Source: Euclidia mi (taxonomy: Eukaryota; Arthropoda; Insecta; Lepidoptera; Erebidae). From it: a DNA stretch of 64,000 bases. Both the position numbers and the translations under genes were made by a program. A model generated the notes under the pieces. The model was not told where the DNA came from. It did no database searches and saw only the letters and a list, made by a program, of their open reading frames with translations. The stretch covers positions 64,623,805-64,687,804 of the forward strand of contig OX123190.2 in NCBI GenBank assembly GCA_944739405.2. The letters are read 5' to 3'. Positions within the stretch are counted from its first letter, which is position 1, and every line of letters starts with the position of its first letter. This document shows, in pieces, positions 32,154 to 42,057 of the stretch.

Positions 32154-32441
32154 TCGACCTAACAATATTATATTATGTATAATTTTCATTATTATATCAA
32201 ATTGTGATTATGTCAAGAGTCGATTATGAGGTGTAATACTTATGGAAACTAATTATTATGATATATGTTGTTATAGAAAGTCATTTTATGGAAAATAAAA
32301 GTTATCACTGTTGAGTTGGTAAGGCAAACGTTACTAGTATAAATGATAATAGTGCAAATAAATATTATGATCAGGGATGATTATGGCAAACAATATTAGT
32401 GCAAATGAATTTATGGAAAACAAGAGAATACCCACCAGGAT

Positions 32442-34080
32442 TACTAGGCTGATAGTCAAGATGTTAAGTTTACTAACAAATATCCAATCAGTCTTTTCAG
32501 CGTTATAATTTTGTCATGGATAGTCTAAATACGAAGCTTATCCTAACCTAATCTTTAGCGATACAGCAACGGACCTTTTGCGTTTAAGACGGTGGACAAC
32601 GTTTGTGATACTATGACAATGCACTAACGGCTGTCTTTTTTGCGCATCAACGGAGACTATGACTAACACAAAAGCAAGAATAAACTAGGCTAACCAGAAA
32701 GGCACTTTACCGGTCCAACCAATGGCAACGTATGGCTAAACATGCAGTCGCACAAACGGCTTATCCATTTTATGCCAATCAACACTGACGGTAACGTAGG
32801 TACCACACAATTATCACAACAACGACTAACAAAGTACCCATTTAATGAGAATAAAGTTAAGCATACAATCATCTGTCAAATCAGTCTACCTACAATGAAA
32901 ATTAAAATGTCTGAAACTGATTATCGTAACGCACTACGATGATAACTCAATGATTCTCTTCTAAGTCAACAGCTTCTACTAGAAACACTATCACTCTAAA
33001 ACGTCCTAAGCATAACTTGGAATTGGCCAGAGAACTCGGGGCACTTGATAAAAAATCCCAGCGTATCACATGAATTTAAAAAAACACAGTAGGTAATTTT
33101 CAAGCATAAAATCTTAAAATTGAATTTAATTTAACTAGTGGTGCCATCTAATAATCAGAGTAAGAAACATTTTAATGTGCCATGTTAAAAATTTATGCAC
33201 CCAAAGAAGCAGGTGTAATTGAAACAACGAGATCGTCTGTAAAACTTAGAATTACACGAGTAACAGTGCCACTTTTTACTTAGGCTCTGATCACGTTTAA
33301 ACAAAAACCGTTACGTATTATCAACTCCACCAGTCGATAAAATAATGGCGCTAGTAATATCTTTTGACTATGGTCAGGTTACACTAACCAACCAACCGCA
33401 CTCGTCTAGAAAGCATTGCAGTTCACACGTCTATTTAAGAAATAAAAGCTACAAGCTGTTCTACACAAAATCAGCAGGGTCAGAAGCAATAGCTCCGCAG
33501 TCTTACACTATGAACTTAGTATGTACGATTCGATTAGTTTACCAACTTTAGCGCCGCTGCTGTGAAGGACAGTCTAAACCGGAGTTATTGTTGTAGATTT
33601 AGCAGAAAACCAACCAAAGCTGGGTGTTGGTTCTAAAACCAATATACAACTGCACTTAAACTATAACTAGCACGTTTCACTCAAACGCACTTGCTTGGAA
33701 TAATGCAAGTCAGCCTGTACGCTCACTCTCGTTACTATTACAGTCCATAAAGTAAGACCGAGACAAGATAATCTATGTACAAGCAAGCATAATATGATCA
33801 CAAGGTTCGTGAGTGCAAGCCACCCTCGCATGAAGAAATAAAATAATCACCTTCTTTTTAACTTGCGTATCAAACTCAAAACCTCCGTTCGCTATCTACG
33901 CTATAGCTAGATAACCGTGGTAGTCAGACAACCATACGCTAACTTAAAATACGGCAAAGGTCACAATTAAATCATTACTACCCACATTTTTTTTGTCTTT
34001 CTTCTTTAAGCTATTAAAAGGAAGATTATTAATGAGATCATGCCATGGGAACCACGATACCGTAAAAGTCAAACGGTTCC
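32442..34080. other. Non-coding interior of the decayed LTR element or intron
   Basis: No pol or gag motif could be recognised on either strand. Short frames (for example 32742-32942, 33345-33551) show no domain. Confidence 0.4.
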
Positions 34081-34086
34081 ACAACT

Positions 34087-34165
34087 CACTGTCTCGTGTA
34101 GGAATCGAACCTACAACACTCGGTACGATGTGATGGCGATATCACCACAACGATTATGACATTTC
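34087..34165 (-). mobile_element. tRNA-like SINE head
   Basis: The minus strand reads GTTGTAGGTTCGATTCCTAC, a B box with matching arms, preceded by a degenerate A box (GTGGTGATATCGCC). The arms do not form a full cloverleaf, since the acceptor stem pairs poorly. I read it as a SINE head rather than a tRNA gene. Confidence 0.5.
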
Positions 34166-34341
34166 CAAGGTTAAACGCGTAATGTTTTACTACTATCGCC
34201 ACTACACAAAATTAGCAGTACCAATAAAACAAAATCAGACAAAATACGCTCACCACGGTTGCAGTTGCTCAGTCGATTCACCAACATAGCAGCGTTAGCA
34301 GTCGCCTTCGCTCGCGCCTTGCAGTCGCGCTGGTCCATTGA

Positions 34342-34644
34342 TATCAGCGAGTTGCTTGCTTTTTGGCCGGAATCAACACTTCACATCACAGTTTGTTTAT
34401 AAGTTCACGCTAAATCAAATTTAACAAAACTGACTATTACTGAACACGAAACGAGTGACAGTTTCTAGGTACTTGTTGCCCGCCCGGAGTCTCTAAGAGA
34501 AAGTTGTCGTTGCTCCGTTGAACGTCTACCGTCATCCCCGCTCTTCAACTGTAGCGAACGTCACTAGACTCTGTCAAAGCACGTCATCTTCGCACTTCCG
34601 TTTTGTAGTCAACAGACGTCCCGTAAGTCATGACCATTCCGATA
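34342..34644 (-). repeat. LTR-like repeat, copy 2
   Basis: It matches 29025-29333 along its length, with small indels (for example gaaggtgatag versus gaaag near 34500). It would be the 5' LTR of a minus-strand retrotransposon whose 3' LTR is 29025-29333. Confidence 0.5.
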
Positions 34645-34649
34645 TGTAT

Positions 34650-35161
34650 ATAATTGCAGAACCCAAAATTCTGCAGTTACAAATATGTTTTTGTTACAGC
34701 AAGTACTTCTTCTGACGTAGGTACCCCCTAAGATTTTTCTAATATACTATTGAGGTTCAAAAACTTGTAGAGTTAGGGCAGGCAATTGCTATTTTAAATA
34801 AAACTTCGTACAAAACCAAAAAGAGTGGAGAGCTGTTAATCCCACTTTTTGTCTCAGGACAAGAACTGTTAGCCATGTCGGAGACCTTCAGATGGCCTAC
34901 ACGCTTCACTACCAAAGCCTACTGTTCGCATACACGGAGATGAAAGATAATAATAATATAATAATTGTTGCCCTCTGGCAATTAGGGAGGGCCCATCTAG
35001 TGACTTTTTGTTACGATTTTAACGATGTAATGCGTATGGTTTCGCATAAAACCTTAGACAATATATACTTTGAGCATAAAACAAAACGCATTGTCGTCGC
35101 CTAGCAACGAAATGATAATTGACAAATAATAACTAGAAACCTTGCTAGAAACTTTTGAGCA
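34650..35161. other. Non-coding DNA
   Basis: No recognised gene. A frame at 34892-35104 has no domain or splice context. Confidence 0.35.
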
Positions 35162-35165
35162 TTAA

Positions 35166-35967
35166 CCCTAGAACCCCACACCGATTCGTTTTCTAAATAT
35201 CTCAATTTCTTTAATATCGTCGAATTCGCGCGTCGGAGTATTTTAGTTTTGTGTCAACCGCTCGCGTTATGTCAATACCGTGACGAGGGACCGCGTTGTG
35301 TGGTCGCCTGTATAAGTGCTGTAGGGTACGCCAGTACCCCAGTGTAGTAAAATCGTAAGATTATTTATTTATTACGATTGATGCATTTATATGTAATAAG
35401 TTATTCAATTTGATTATTTATTAAAGCAATAGTCTTATATGAATTAAATACAGATATTTTTAGATATTATCAAGGTAAAATTCAATTAAGTTTATTTATT
35501 TTGTTTCGGCTGGCTATCAGAGGTTTGAATTACGAAGAAATAAGCTCTATTCTAGACCACAAATCTGGCGAGAAAGAAATAAGAGTTGGGACCATTTGTA
35601 ATTCCTGGGTTCTTTACAAGTGTTCAAGATCAAATAATAAACCAAATATAAAGTTTCAGGAGACAGTTTTGAAATTAGGTTTGGAACTGATACATGAACA
35701 TTTGGAGGACCGTTACCGGATGCCAACTTAGTCCATTGCAGTGATCCTCAAAAAAGGACCAAATCCTACAAGCGCTGTTGCTCAAACTACATTTAACTTT
35801 GTGTAATAAGGCTGATTTGTTATCTCAAGTTACCGATTATGTTTAATAAAACGTATTTTCATGATTTTTTTATTTTTATTTTAAGGATTACAGTCATTTT
35901 ATTATGGGGTGTTCCAGTACCCCAGTGTAGGAATAACATGTGGGCCAAATAGTGTAGGATTCTAGGG
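35166..35967. mobile_element. Mini-piggyBac element (802 bp)
   Basis: Termini CCCTAGAACCCCACACC and, inverted, CCCTAGAATCCTACACT are flanked by TTAA (35162-35165 and 35968-35971). The CCCTAGAA start is the hallmark of piggyBac inverted repeats. The string ccagtaccccagtgtag recurs in the same orientation near both ends (about 35331 and 35912). The interior keeps a transposase C-terminal piece (35501-35731). It is too short to encode a complete transposase. Confidence 0.85.
35501..35731 (+). pseudogene. piggyBac transposase C-terminal fragment
   Basis: The 76-residue frame contains NSWVLYK and FQETVLKLGLELIHEHLEDR, resembling the segment at the end of the piggyBac transposase catalytic core (pattern N-WILY ... 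F---L---L). The cysteine-rich tail and the catalytic aspartates are absent. It lies inside a TTAA-flanked element with piggyBac termini, which supports the call; the upstream residues (RLAIRGLNYEEISS) are not clearly family-like. Confidence 0.5.
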
Positions 35968-36007
35968 TTAACAATAACACAAGTAGGTATAGTGTTATCA
36001 GTTATAT

Positions 36008-36070
36008 CATCATCATGTCAGCCTAGGGACGTCCACTGCTGGACATAGGCCTCCCCCTGCTGCGTCGTCC
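36008..36070 (-). mobile_element. RTE-type 3' tail fragment
   Basis: atcatcatcatgtcagccta, then ccactgctggacataggcct, is the reverse complement of the RTE LINE 3' end, including its GATGAT-type terminal repeat. Nothing else of the element remains. Confidence 0.7.
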
Positions 36071-36667
36071 GGTCCAGTTATATAATTATAGATAATTTTC
36101 GTCGCTTATGACAAGATGTAATGATGTTGGCAACATCAGTGTGACAGTTCTTAAATGAAATTAGCCACTAAACAGCCGATTTTCGGTAATTAATTTTGAC
36201 AGTTCTTAAATCATATTACTCGACAAATTTTTCGTTGTGCAAGACGCTAGTGGTGTTTAATTTTTTTTTTCTCGTTAAATACATCTTAATTCAATTTAAG
36301 AATCGTTGTGCAAGTGGGCCTAAGAGTAGTTAGGGTAGACGCCGGTTTTCATCCATAGTTTTCATTTAAACCAGTCCATTTAACACCCATCACAATAGCC
36401 CAGATAATTAGTTTTCATACAAGTAGCAATAGTCTTGCACCTGCTGCGGCTAATCCGTGACTGTACATAATAGTGCAGTTATGGAGGCCTCTCAGTAGGT
36501 GTCATATCAAATTCTGGAATAAAACTCTCAAAGGACCTCTGCGCGGTGGACCTACGTCTCCGTGTACGTCTGCCCAAGGGCCGGTTATTCTTCTAACATC
36601 AAAGGTTAAAAGAATAGCAGTGAAAGAGAAACAAATATATTACCTGTACATCATTATATATTATCGA

Positions 36668-36890
36668 CTGCCCGGTTGGCAAAGCGAGCTAAGCACGGCC
36701 TCGCCACTTGACACTGCTGAGTGTTGAGGGTACGATTCCCATTCGAGACAAAGCTTTGTGCGATTCATTATTTGCTGTGTTTGAGTCTATATCTTAATTT
36801 GTCCGTTAGTTGCATGTTTGTAAAGTTCACCGCGACACAGAATTTGTAATACAGGTGTACCGTTGACCTACATAAAGAAAGAAAGAACAA
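36668..36890 (+). mobile_element. tRNA-derived SINE
   Basis: The head reads cccggttggcaaagcgagct (A-box region), followed 50 bp later by a B box gggtacgattcccattcg. The body contains tccgttagttgcatgtttgt and caccgcgacacagaatt. The body also occurs near 23825-23880 in a related form. Confidence 0.65.
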
Positions 36891-36897
36891 AGAAAAC

Positions 36898-37046
36898 ATG
36901 TATAATTATCTGGTCGAAGTAGAGCCCCCTGTAGTCCGCGTAAACTTGTATGATGACGTCTACGTGAGCTTTCCCCGCTAGCACGCCGCCCATCGGTGAA
37001 CAAGACACTGCGATGCCTGGTGAAGACACGCCTTCGGCCCATTTAT
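36898..37046 (-). CDS. Probable host-gene exon, 149 bp
   Basis: On the minus strand a TTTATGCACAG acceptor (ending at 37047) opens a frame reading KWAEGVSSPGIAVSCSPMGG, VLAGKAHVDVIIQVYAD and YRGLYFDQIIIH. The alternating hydrophobic pattern with PG, MGG and DYRGLY resembles the beta-sandwich repeats (ASH/MSP-like) of ciliary proteins such as HYDIN and DLEC1. The GC-rich codon use differs from the AT-rich surroundings. Entry is phase 1 and exit phase 0, which fits the neighbouring candidates 37568-37608 and 7739-7848. The donor (GTTTTC at 36897) is weak, which is the main doubt. No mobile-element homology is seen. Confidence 0.45.
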
Positions 37047-37567
37047 CTGTGCATAAATAGATAGAAATGCTCATATTCCTTCATGTTTAGCTAGACTAGA
37101 AAGCGCACTGGCTCTAAGTTTATAGAATAAGATGCTGAAAGTATTGGATGCAATCGGTATAACGCTGGGACGATAATGATGATACAGTAGAAAGCATTCA
37201 TATTTAAGCAGTAATATCTTTGATCATTTAGCATTCATGAATCAGTCTAAACCCAGTGGTAATATGTTCTTAAAGAATTACAATTTAAAGTAGTATAATT
37301 AATTACATTCAGCAAAATAGATCAATTACTTGGACACGAAACGCGCGATTTCCAAAATTTGTACTTCAAAAATGTGTAGGATTTGATAGTTAGTGTTCTC
37401 AATTTACCATAAATATACGTCACGACAAAGGCAATACAGAATCAAATAAATTTTCAAATAAAGTTTTATACGCCCAAAGTGGTTGCAAAAAAGATATTAC
37501 ACACAAATAAAAATGAAGCGGGCAAAAGAGAGCGGATCTCGGCGGCAGAAGGGCGTCTGAAGCTTAC

Positions 37568-37608
37568 CGCACAAAGGCTTCAAAAATATGATACTCTCCG
37601 CGGTGCGC
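37568..37608 (-). CDS. Possible 41-bp micro-exon of the same host gene
   Basis: A T/C-rich tract ending CTCTCGAG precedes an open segment RTAESIIFLKPLC and a strong GTAAGC donor. It ends in phase 1, exactly what the exon at 36898-37046 needs, and the joined peptide gives a plausible start of a beta-sandwich repeat. It is short, so chance is a real alternative, and the acceptor is not decisive. Confidence 0.25.
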
Positions 37609-39593
37609 CTCGAGAGAAAATTAAATAAAAAAGTTTAGTCTCCAAGCCTCTAATTCAGCAAAGGGATACCTCGAAAGGTTATAAACAGATGAAACCAAGT
37701 ATAAACAAAGCGGCGCTAATTATGCAAACAGAAACAACAAATGTCCCTCCTTAGCCTCTGAAACATAAGAACAAGGGCGCATTCTTACGTAGGTATACTA
37801 ATTTGTTATTCACAAAAAGTGAAACTTAAATTTCACTGCGAGTGTGGCTTATTGTCGCGACGCGCGGCCGCACACTGAACGTAATATAAATCTTTACAAA
37901 GCGAGATGTACGAAAAACACTTTTATTATTTTGTGTAACACTAATGACTTTAATTTCAATATTTGATTAAACAAGAACGTCACATATTTAGTATTCACAA
38001 AAGAATAGGCATTCATGTTTTATTAGATTAAAATATACAAAATACAAACACGCAAAATCTAATTTATGTTGATTTCAAACATGTTTTTAATTTGAATGTT
38101 AATTTAGTAGAATTGGGACCGAGTGTTGTCTAGAATAAATAATAGGAACATTTTCGTGTACTATACCGGTGTACAGGTAGGTTAATTAAATATTATTTAG
38201 GTATATTGAATTAATATATTTTTACATAATATGCTTTGTTTATTTTAATAAATTTTTGTGTCATCTACTAATAATTTACCTAGTTTGTGTAAAGTTCGTG
38301 AGACAAATATGTATAAATAGGGTTGTTATTAAAATTTCTTGGACCATTAAGGACCGACGCCGAATTCTGTGAAAATGTCACCAGTCCGAAAGTCTATATT
38401 GGCTCTTTACTAAAATTATGAGTAGATACGATCGCTTCGATATTTGATTGTGTGATTGTTTTTATTAAGCTTTCACTCTTTAACTTCTCAACTTATCACC
38501 ATACAATTTTACATACACGCCTCAAGAATACAGGAAGCACTATCTTCACAAACATAGTTATAATCACACGTACGCAGCCACAAGCAGCTGATTTAATTTT
38601 AAATATTGAACAGAGCAAGATAAACTTAAATTGTTGCATTTGAAAGCTAATTGAAAATAGTAAACAGAAATTAATCTTTGATATTTCTGTATAAGGCTGC
38701 AATAGATATCTTATCAAAATTCCTATTAAAACCTTCACCGCTTCAAATTTAAATATTGCAAGTCGCGATTCAGGTGAAGCACTTTCACTTGTCTGAGATA
38801 TCAAGACTAGTTACAAGGTAAGTTAAACTTAGTATATGTTGTGATGATTATTTGAGTTATGCTTAAATGTATGACGTTATCTTATTACGATAGCTTTAAA
38901 ATTTAAAGTTTAAGTACTTAGTTATTTGTAGTAATCAATTTGGAATGACACACAAGGTTCTCAATAACTTTCAAGACGTTAACGGTCAATTTTAATTTTA
39001 ATTCGAAATTTGAATAGGCTATGTTAATGGTTCATAGAAGGTCAGCGCTGGAAATTTCATAAAGTTCTGAAACATGATTTTCTTATTATTTCTACAAAAG
39101 CTTTCAAATTGTGTTTTAAAAAACATGATATGACGTTAAATGGGATTGTTACACAATCGAAAATAGTCTAGTCCTTACCTTACAATAAGCATAAATACGG
39201 CACAATAAAGACTATGACATTTTCTTGTTACCAAAATATAGCAAAATAGCTCATAAAAAAGATTGCGGCACGCTCAACAAGAACAAAGAGATAAAAAACA
39301 AAACTATATAAACTTTGGATAGAAGTCAAAGGTTTAGAATTTTACATAGAAGCAGCATCTGTCGGTAATTTATAGAGAGCCTCAGGTGACACCGGCGCAA
39401 GGGCCCATATAACGACTTGGATGTAAGCCAAATTAAGGCGCCACCAAAATCAGAAATATATTCAAATATAAAAAGCAGTTCAAACATTTCAATACCTTAG
39501 CATTTGAACATTTTGAACCTCTGTCTACTTAAGCGATCGATACGAGATAATATTAAAATATCTTTAGTTGTTATTTTATTATTTTATAACACA
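37609..39593. other. AT-rich non-coding DNA
   Basis: No further exon, repeat or RNA gene recognised. Overlapping frames on both strands at 38452-38804 have no domain. Confidence 0.4.
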
Positions 39594-39790
39594 CTAGAAG
39601 ATATCCGCAGCTACTCCCGCACATTTTGATTTAATGGGTTCTTCCCAATCCTGTGGGAATTTCGGGAGAACCCTTCTTTGGGCACCACCACGAATCTCAA
39701 AAAATGCCAAATATCTGCTTCTTGCGCCAAATAGTTTTGATTGTGCGTTGTCTGTTAGCCAGTCAGTAACGCAGGAATATTCCATAATAC
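39594..39790 (-). mobile_element. Diverged Helitron copy
   Basis: The minus strand reads ATTTGGCGCAAGAAGC, GGTTCTCCCGAAATTCCC and TAGCTGCGGATATCTTCTAG, parallel to the Helitrons at 21421-21629 and 61057-61263. The CTAG end is at 39594-39597. The 5' end is too decayed to place exactly. Confidence 0.6.
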
Positions 39791-40092
39791 AGATTTAATA
39801 AAAACTAAAGCCCTACCTGTGTATAATTTTATGTTGCCAAAGCAGCGCGCGCCACGTTGCATGCATGTAATAATAATTTAAAATTCAGTTTTAGAGCGTA
39901 TCATCAGACTTCATTATTTCCACTTGACCTTCGATCACTCAATCTAACAGTGCATTATATGCGAAGCAATGAAGAGTGATTCCGTTGGATAGGTACGTTA
40001 GCTGTCAGGATGCAGTCGGTATATGACAGATCGCAACACTCGCACGATTGATGTTGTGAATTTAATAGATATTCAACGTGCAGGCCCTATCA

Positions 40093-40140
40093 TGAATATC
40101 TTGTCTGGCAGATCTTTTGATCTGCCAGATAAGGTATTCA
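40093..40140. repeat. 22-bp-arm hairpin with TTTT loop
   Basis: Arms 40093-40114 and 40119-40140 pair fully on the plus strand if two G-U pairs are allowed (core tctggcagatc / gatctgccaga). The loop is four nucleotides. Confidence 0.85.
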
Positions 40141-41160
40141 GCTATAAGGCTTCATCTATTCTATGTAAATGCACTCTATGAGCTAATTTTTATAGCCGTC
40201 CTAAGGCAACATCGCTTGCTTAATACCAACCTATTAAGTTCATTGGTCTTTTTACCCTATGTTTGGAGACTCTCCGCATACAGAAATATACAAAAAAATG
40301 ATTTTCTGTTACATTTTTTCTCTAAGATCAGCATTTCATAGGACTTAAATGTGTTGTGAACGAAGGGTAAGGTACTTTTCAGGTTATAAATAAAGTGCAT
40401 TGACCGTCACATTGTTATGCTATGAAAAAATAATTTTGGCTAAAAAAGAAATAGGAAAAATATTCTTTTTTTACAAATTTTGTAAAATAAATATTATAGG
40501 TGGCTTCTTAATCAAGGGCTGAGTACATACTTTTCGGGAAAACACTGACTTAAAAAACGCTGTGTACTCGGATATGATATACCAACCCGTATTTCAATAT
40601 TGTTTTTATTTTCTCGATAGAAATTTGATTATAAGGGAGTACCGAAATGACTTTTATAGGCTTGTGTTCGCTAAGAATAAATCGGTTTGATTGCAGTATC
40701 TATAGATTCATTATGATTTTAAGATGTCAATAAAGTTTATTATCTTTATATATTAACACGTACCATAGCAACACGTCAACAAGACTATCAAAATCTTCTC
40801 TTCGATAATTTTAATTTTATTTATCGTTTAAAAATTAATAGCCACAGGCGCCGAAGTGTTTAAAACCATCAAAAAATTATTTGCATTGCATTAGTATACG
40901 ACTGCAAGCGACGCCAGTGGAGTGCCAGATAGTGCATTATACGCGCATTGTCTAAGAAACAGAAAATGGTCAACAAGTGCAGCGCTTGTTAATCAATCAT
41001 AACAACTAACGCATTCATGGAATGTTTTAATGAAAAATGCAAAAAAAGGTATGATTTGAAATGTCTTAAGATAACACCTAATGCGTTTAAAGCATAAACA
41101 CCGGCATACAAGAATAAATAGTTATGTCCATAATGTATTTGCTTAACTCCAAAAATTGGT
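40141..41160. other. Non-coding DNA left of a LINE
   Basis: No gene recognised. The 5' end of the LINE that starts coding at 41170 lies somewhere here, but no boundary or target duplication was found. Confidence 0.35.
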
Positions 41161-41169
41161 AATGTAGAT

Positions 41170-42057
41170 ATGCCTGTGAAGGCTCATATAAACGACTGTA
41201 GCATCACCACTACGCCCCTGAGTAATGTGAACACACATCGTGGAAGTCAGGCTCCTTTCTCACCAATGATGGCAGATAGAGAATTAGATACCGCATTACT
41301 CAATGAATTGAGACAATTTAGATCAAAAATTATTACTCACCTGGATAGTCAAGCAAATGCGATAACACAGTTGCAATATCAATTCTCTGAAACAAAAACA
41401 GACTTTGAAAACGTGATTAAAGCAATAACGGCGTTAGAAGAAAAAGTACAACTAAGTAATGACTTTCAATTATCACAAAACATTCATAATCAGGAATTAA
41501 ATAGTGAGGTTAATACAAGCTCTCTTTGCACGTTTGCGGAAGCAGTGAGTCAAACCACCATGGCGAATAGTTATACAAGAGAGAATGCAAATGTAAATAA
41601 TAAGCAAAAAGTTCAATCGCAAAATGTAAACAAAGATTGGGCCACAAAGTCTACAAACCTGACTTAAAAGGATAATACTTCAAAGAAATTGGATAATCAG
41701 CATGCGCTTAATGGCTGGACAACAGTACATTATAAGACAAAGACGCGATTGAATAAGGATGTCAGAATTAGCAAGAACACGTCGTTGACAATACAAGCTA
41801 CCGCACGGCAAAAATATTTACACGTATGGCGTTTGCATCCGGCAACCACGGTAGAAGCCATGATTCAACACATTAAAAGCGTATGTGGTCCAGATATATT
41901 GATTAATATTGAGCAAATCAAACATAAAACTGCACGGGACTATTCATCATTTAGAATTGGTGTACCAGAAGCACTGTATGAACAGTTGAATACAGCAGAT
42001 GTATGGCCGTTGCACGCTGAATTTAATGAGTGGATTTGGTTTCGGAGATCATTTTAA
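41170..42057 (+). pseudogene. LINE ORF1 (RNA-binding Gag-like protein), one stop
   Basis: ORF1 proteins coat LINE RNA and act as chaperones. The first part has a probable coiled coil (about residues 40-110: LLNELRQFRSKII, ITQLQYQFSETK). An in-frame TAA at 41665-41667 interrupts it, and the same frame continues with LHVWRLHPATTVEAMIQHIK, VPEALYEQLN and EFNEWIWFRRSF. That C-terminal segment is characteristic of ORF1 of CR1/Jockey-group LINEs in insects. A stop at 42055-42057 is the natural end and ORF2 follows at once. Confidence 0.8.

Larger units (their letters stand above)
30909..32431. mobile_element. Unclassified DNA element with inverted 15-bp iteron arrays
   Basis: The element is bounded by a 10-bp direct repeat CCACCAGGAT (30899-30908 and 32432-32441). 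At the left end GCCATA(A/C)T occurs at 30924, 30939, 30954 and 30969, exactly 15 bp apart, then degenerate (g/c)(t/c)CATAAT motifs continue to about 31090. At the right end the complement TTATGG occurs at 32411 and 32381, with a related unit at 32396, again on a 15-bp grid, and further copies run inwards to about 32180. There is no coding frame. Internal repeats and a strong hairpin are described separately. A 9-10-bp target duplication would suit Mutator-like elements, but no family is proven. Confidence 0.7.
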
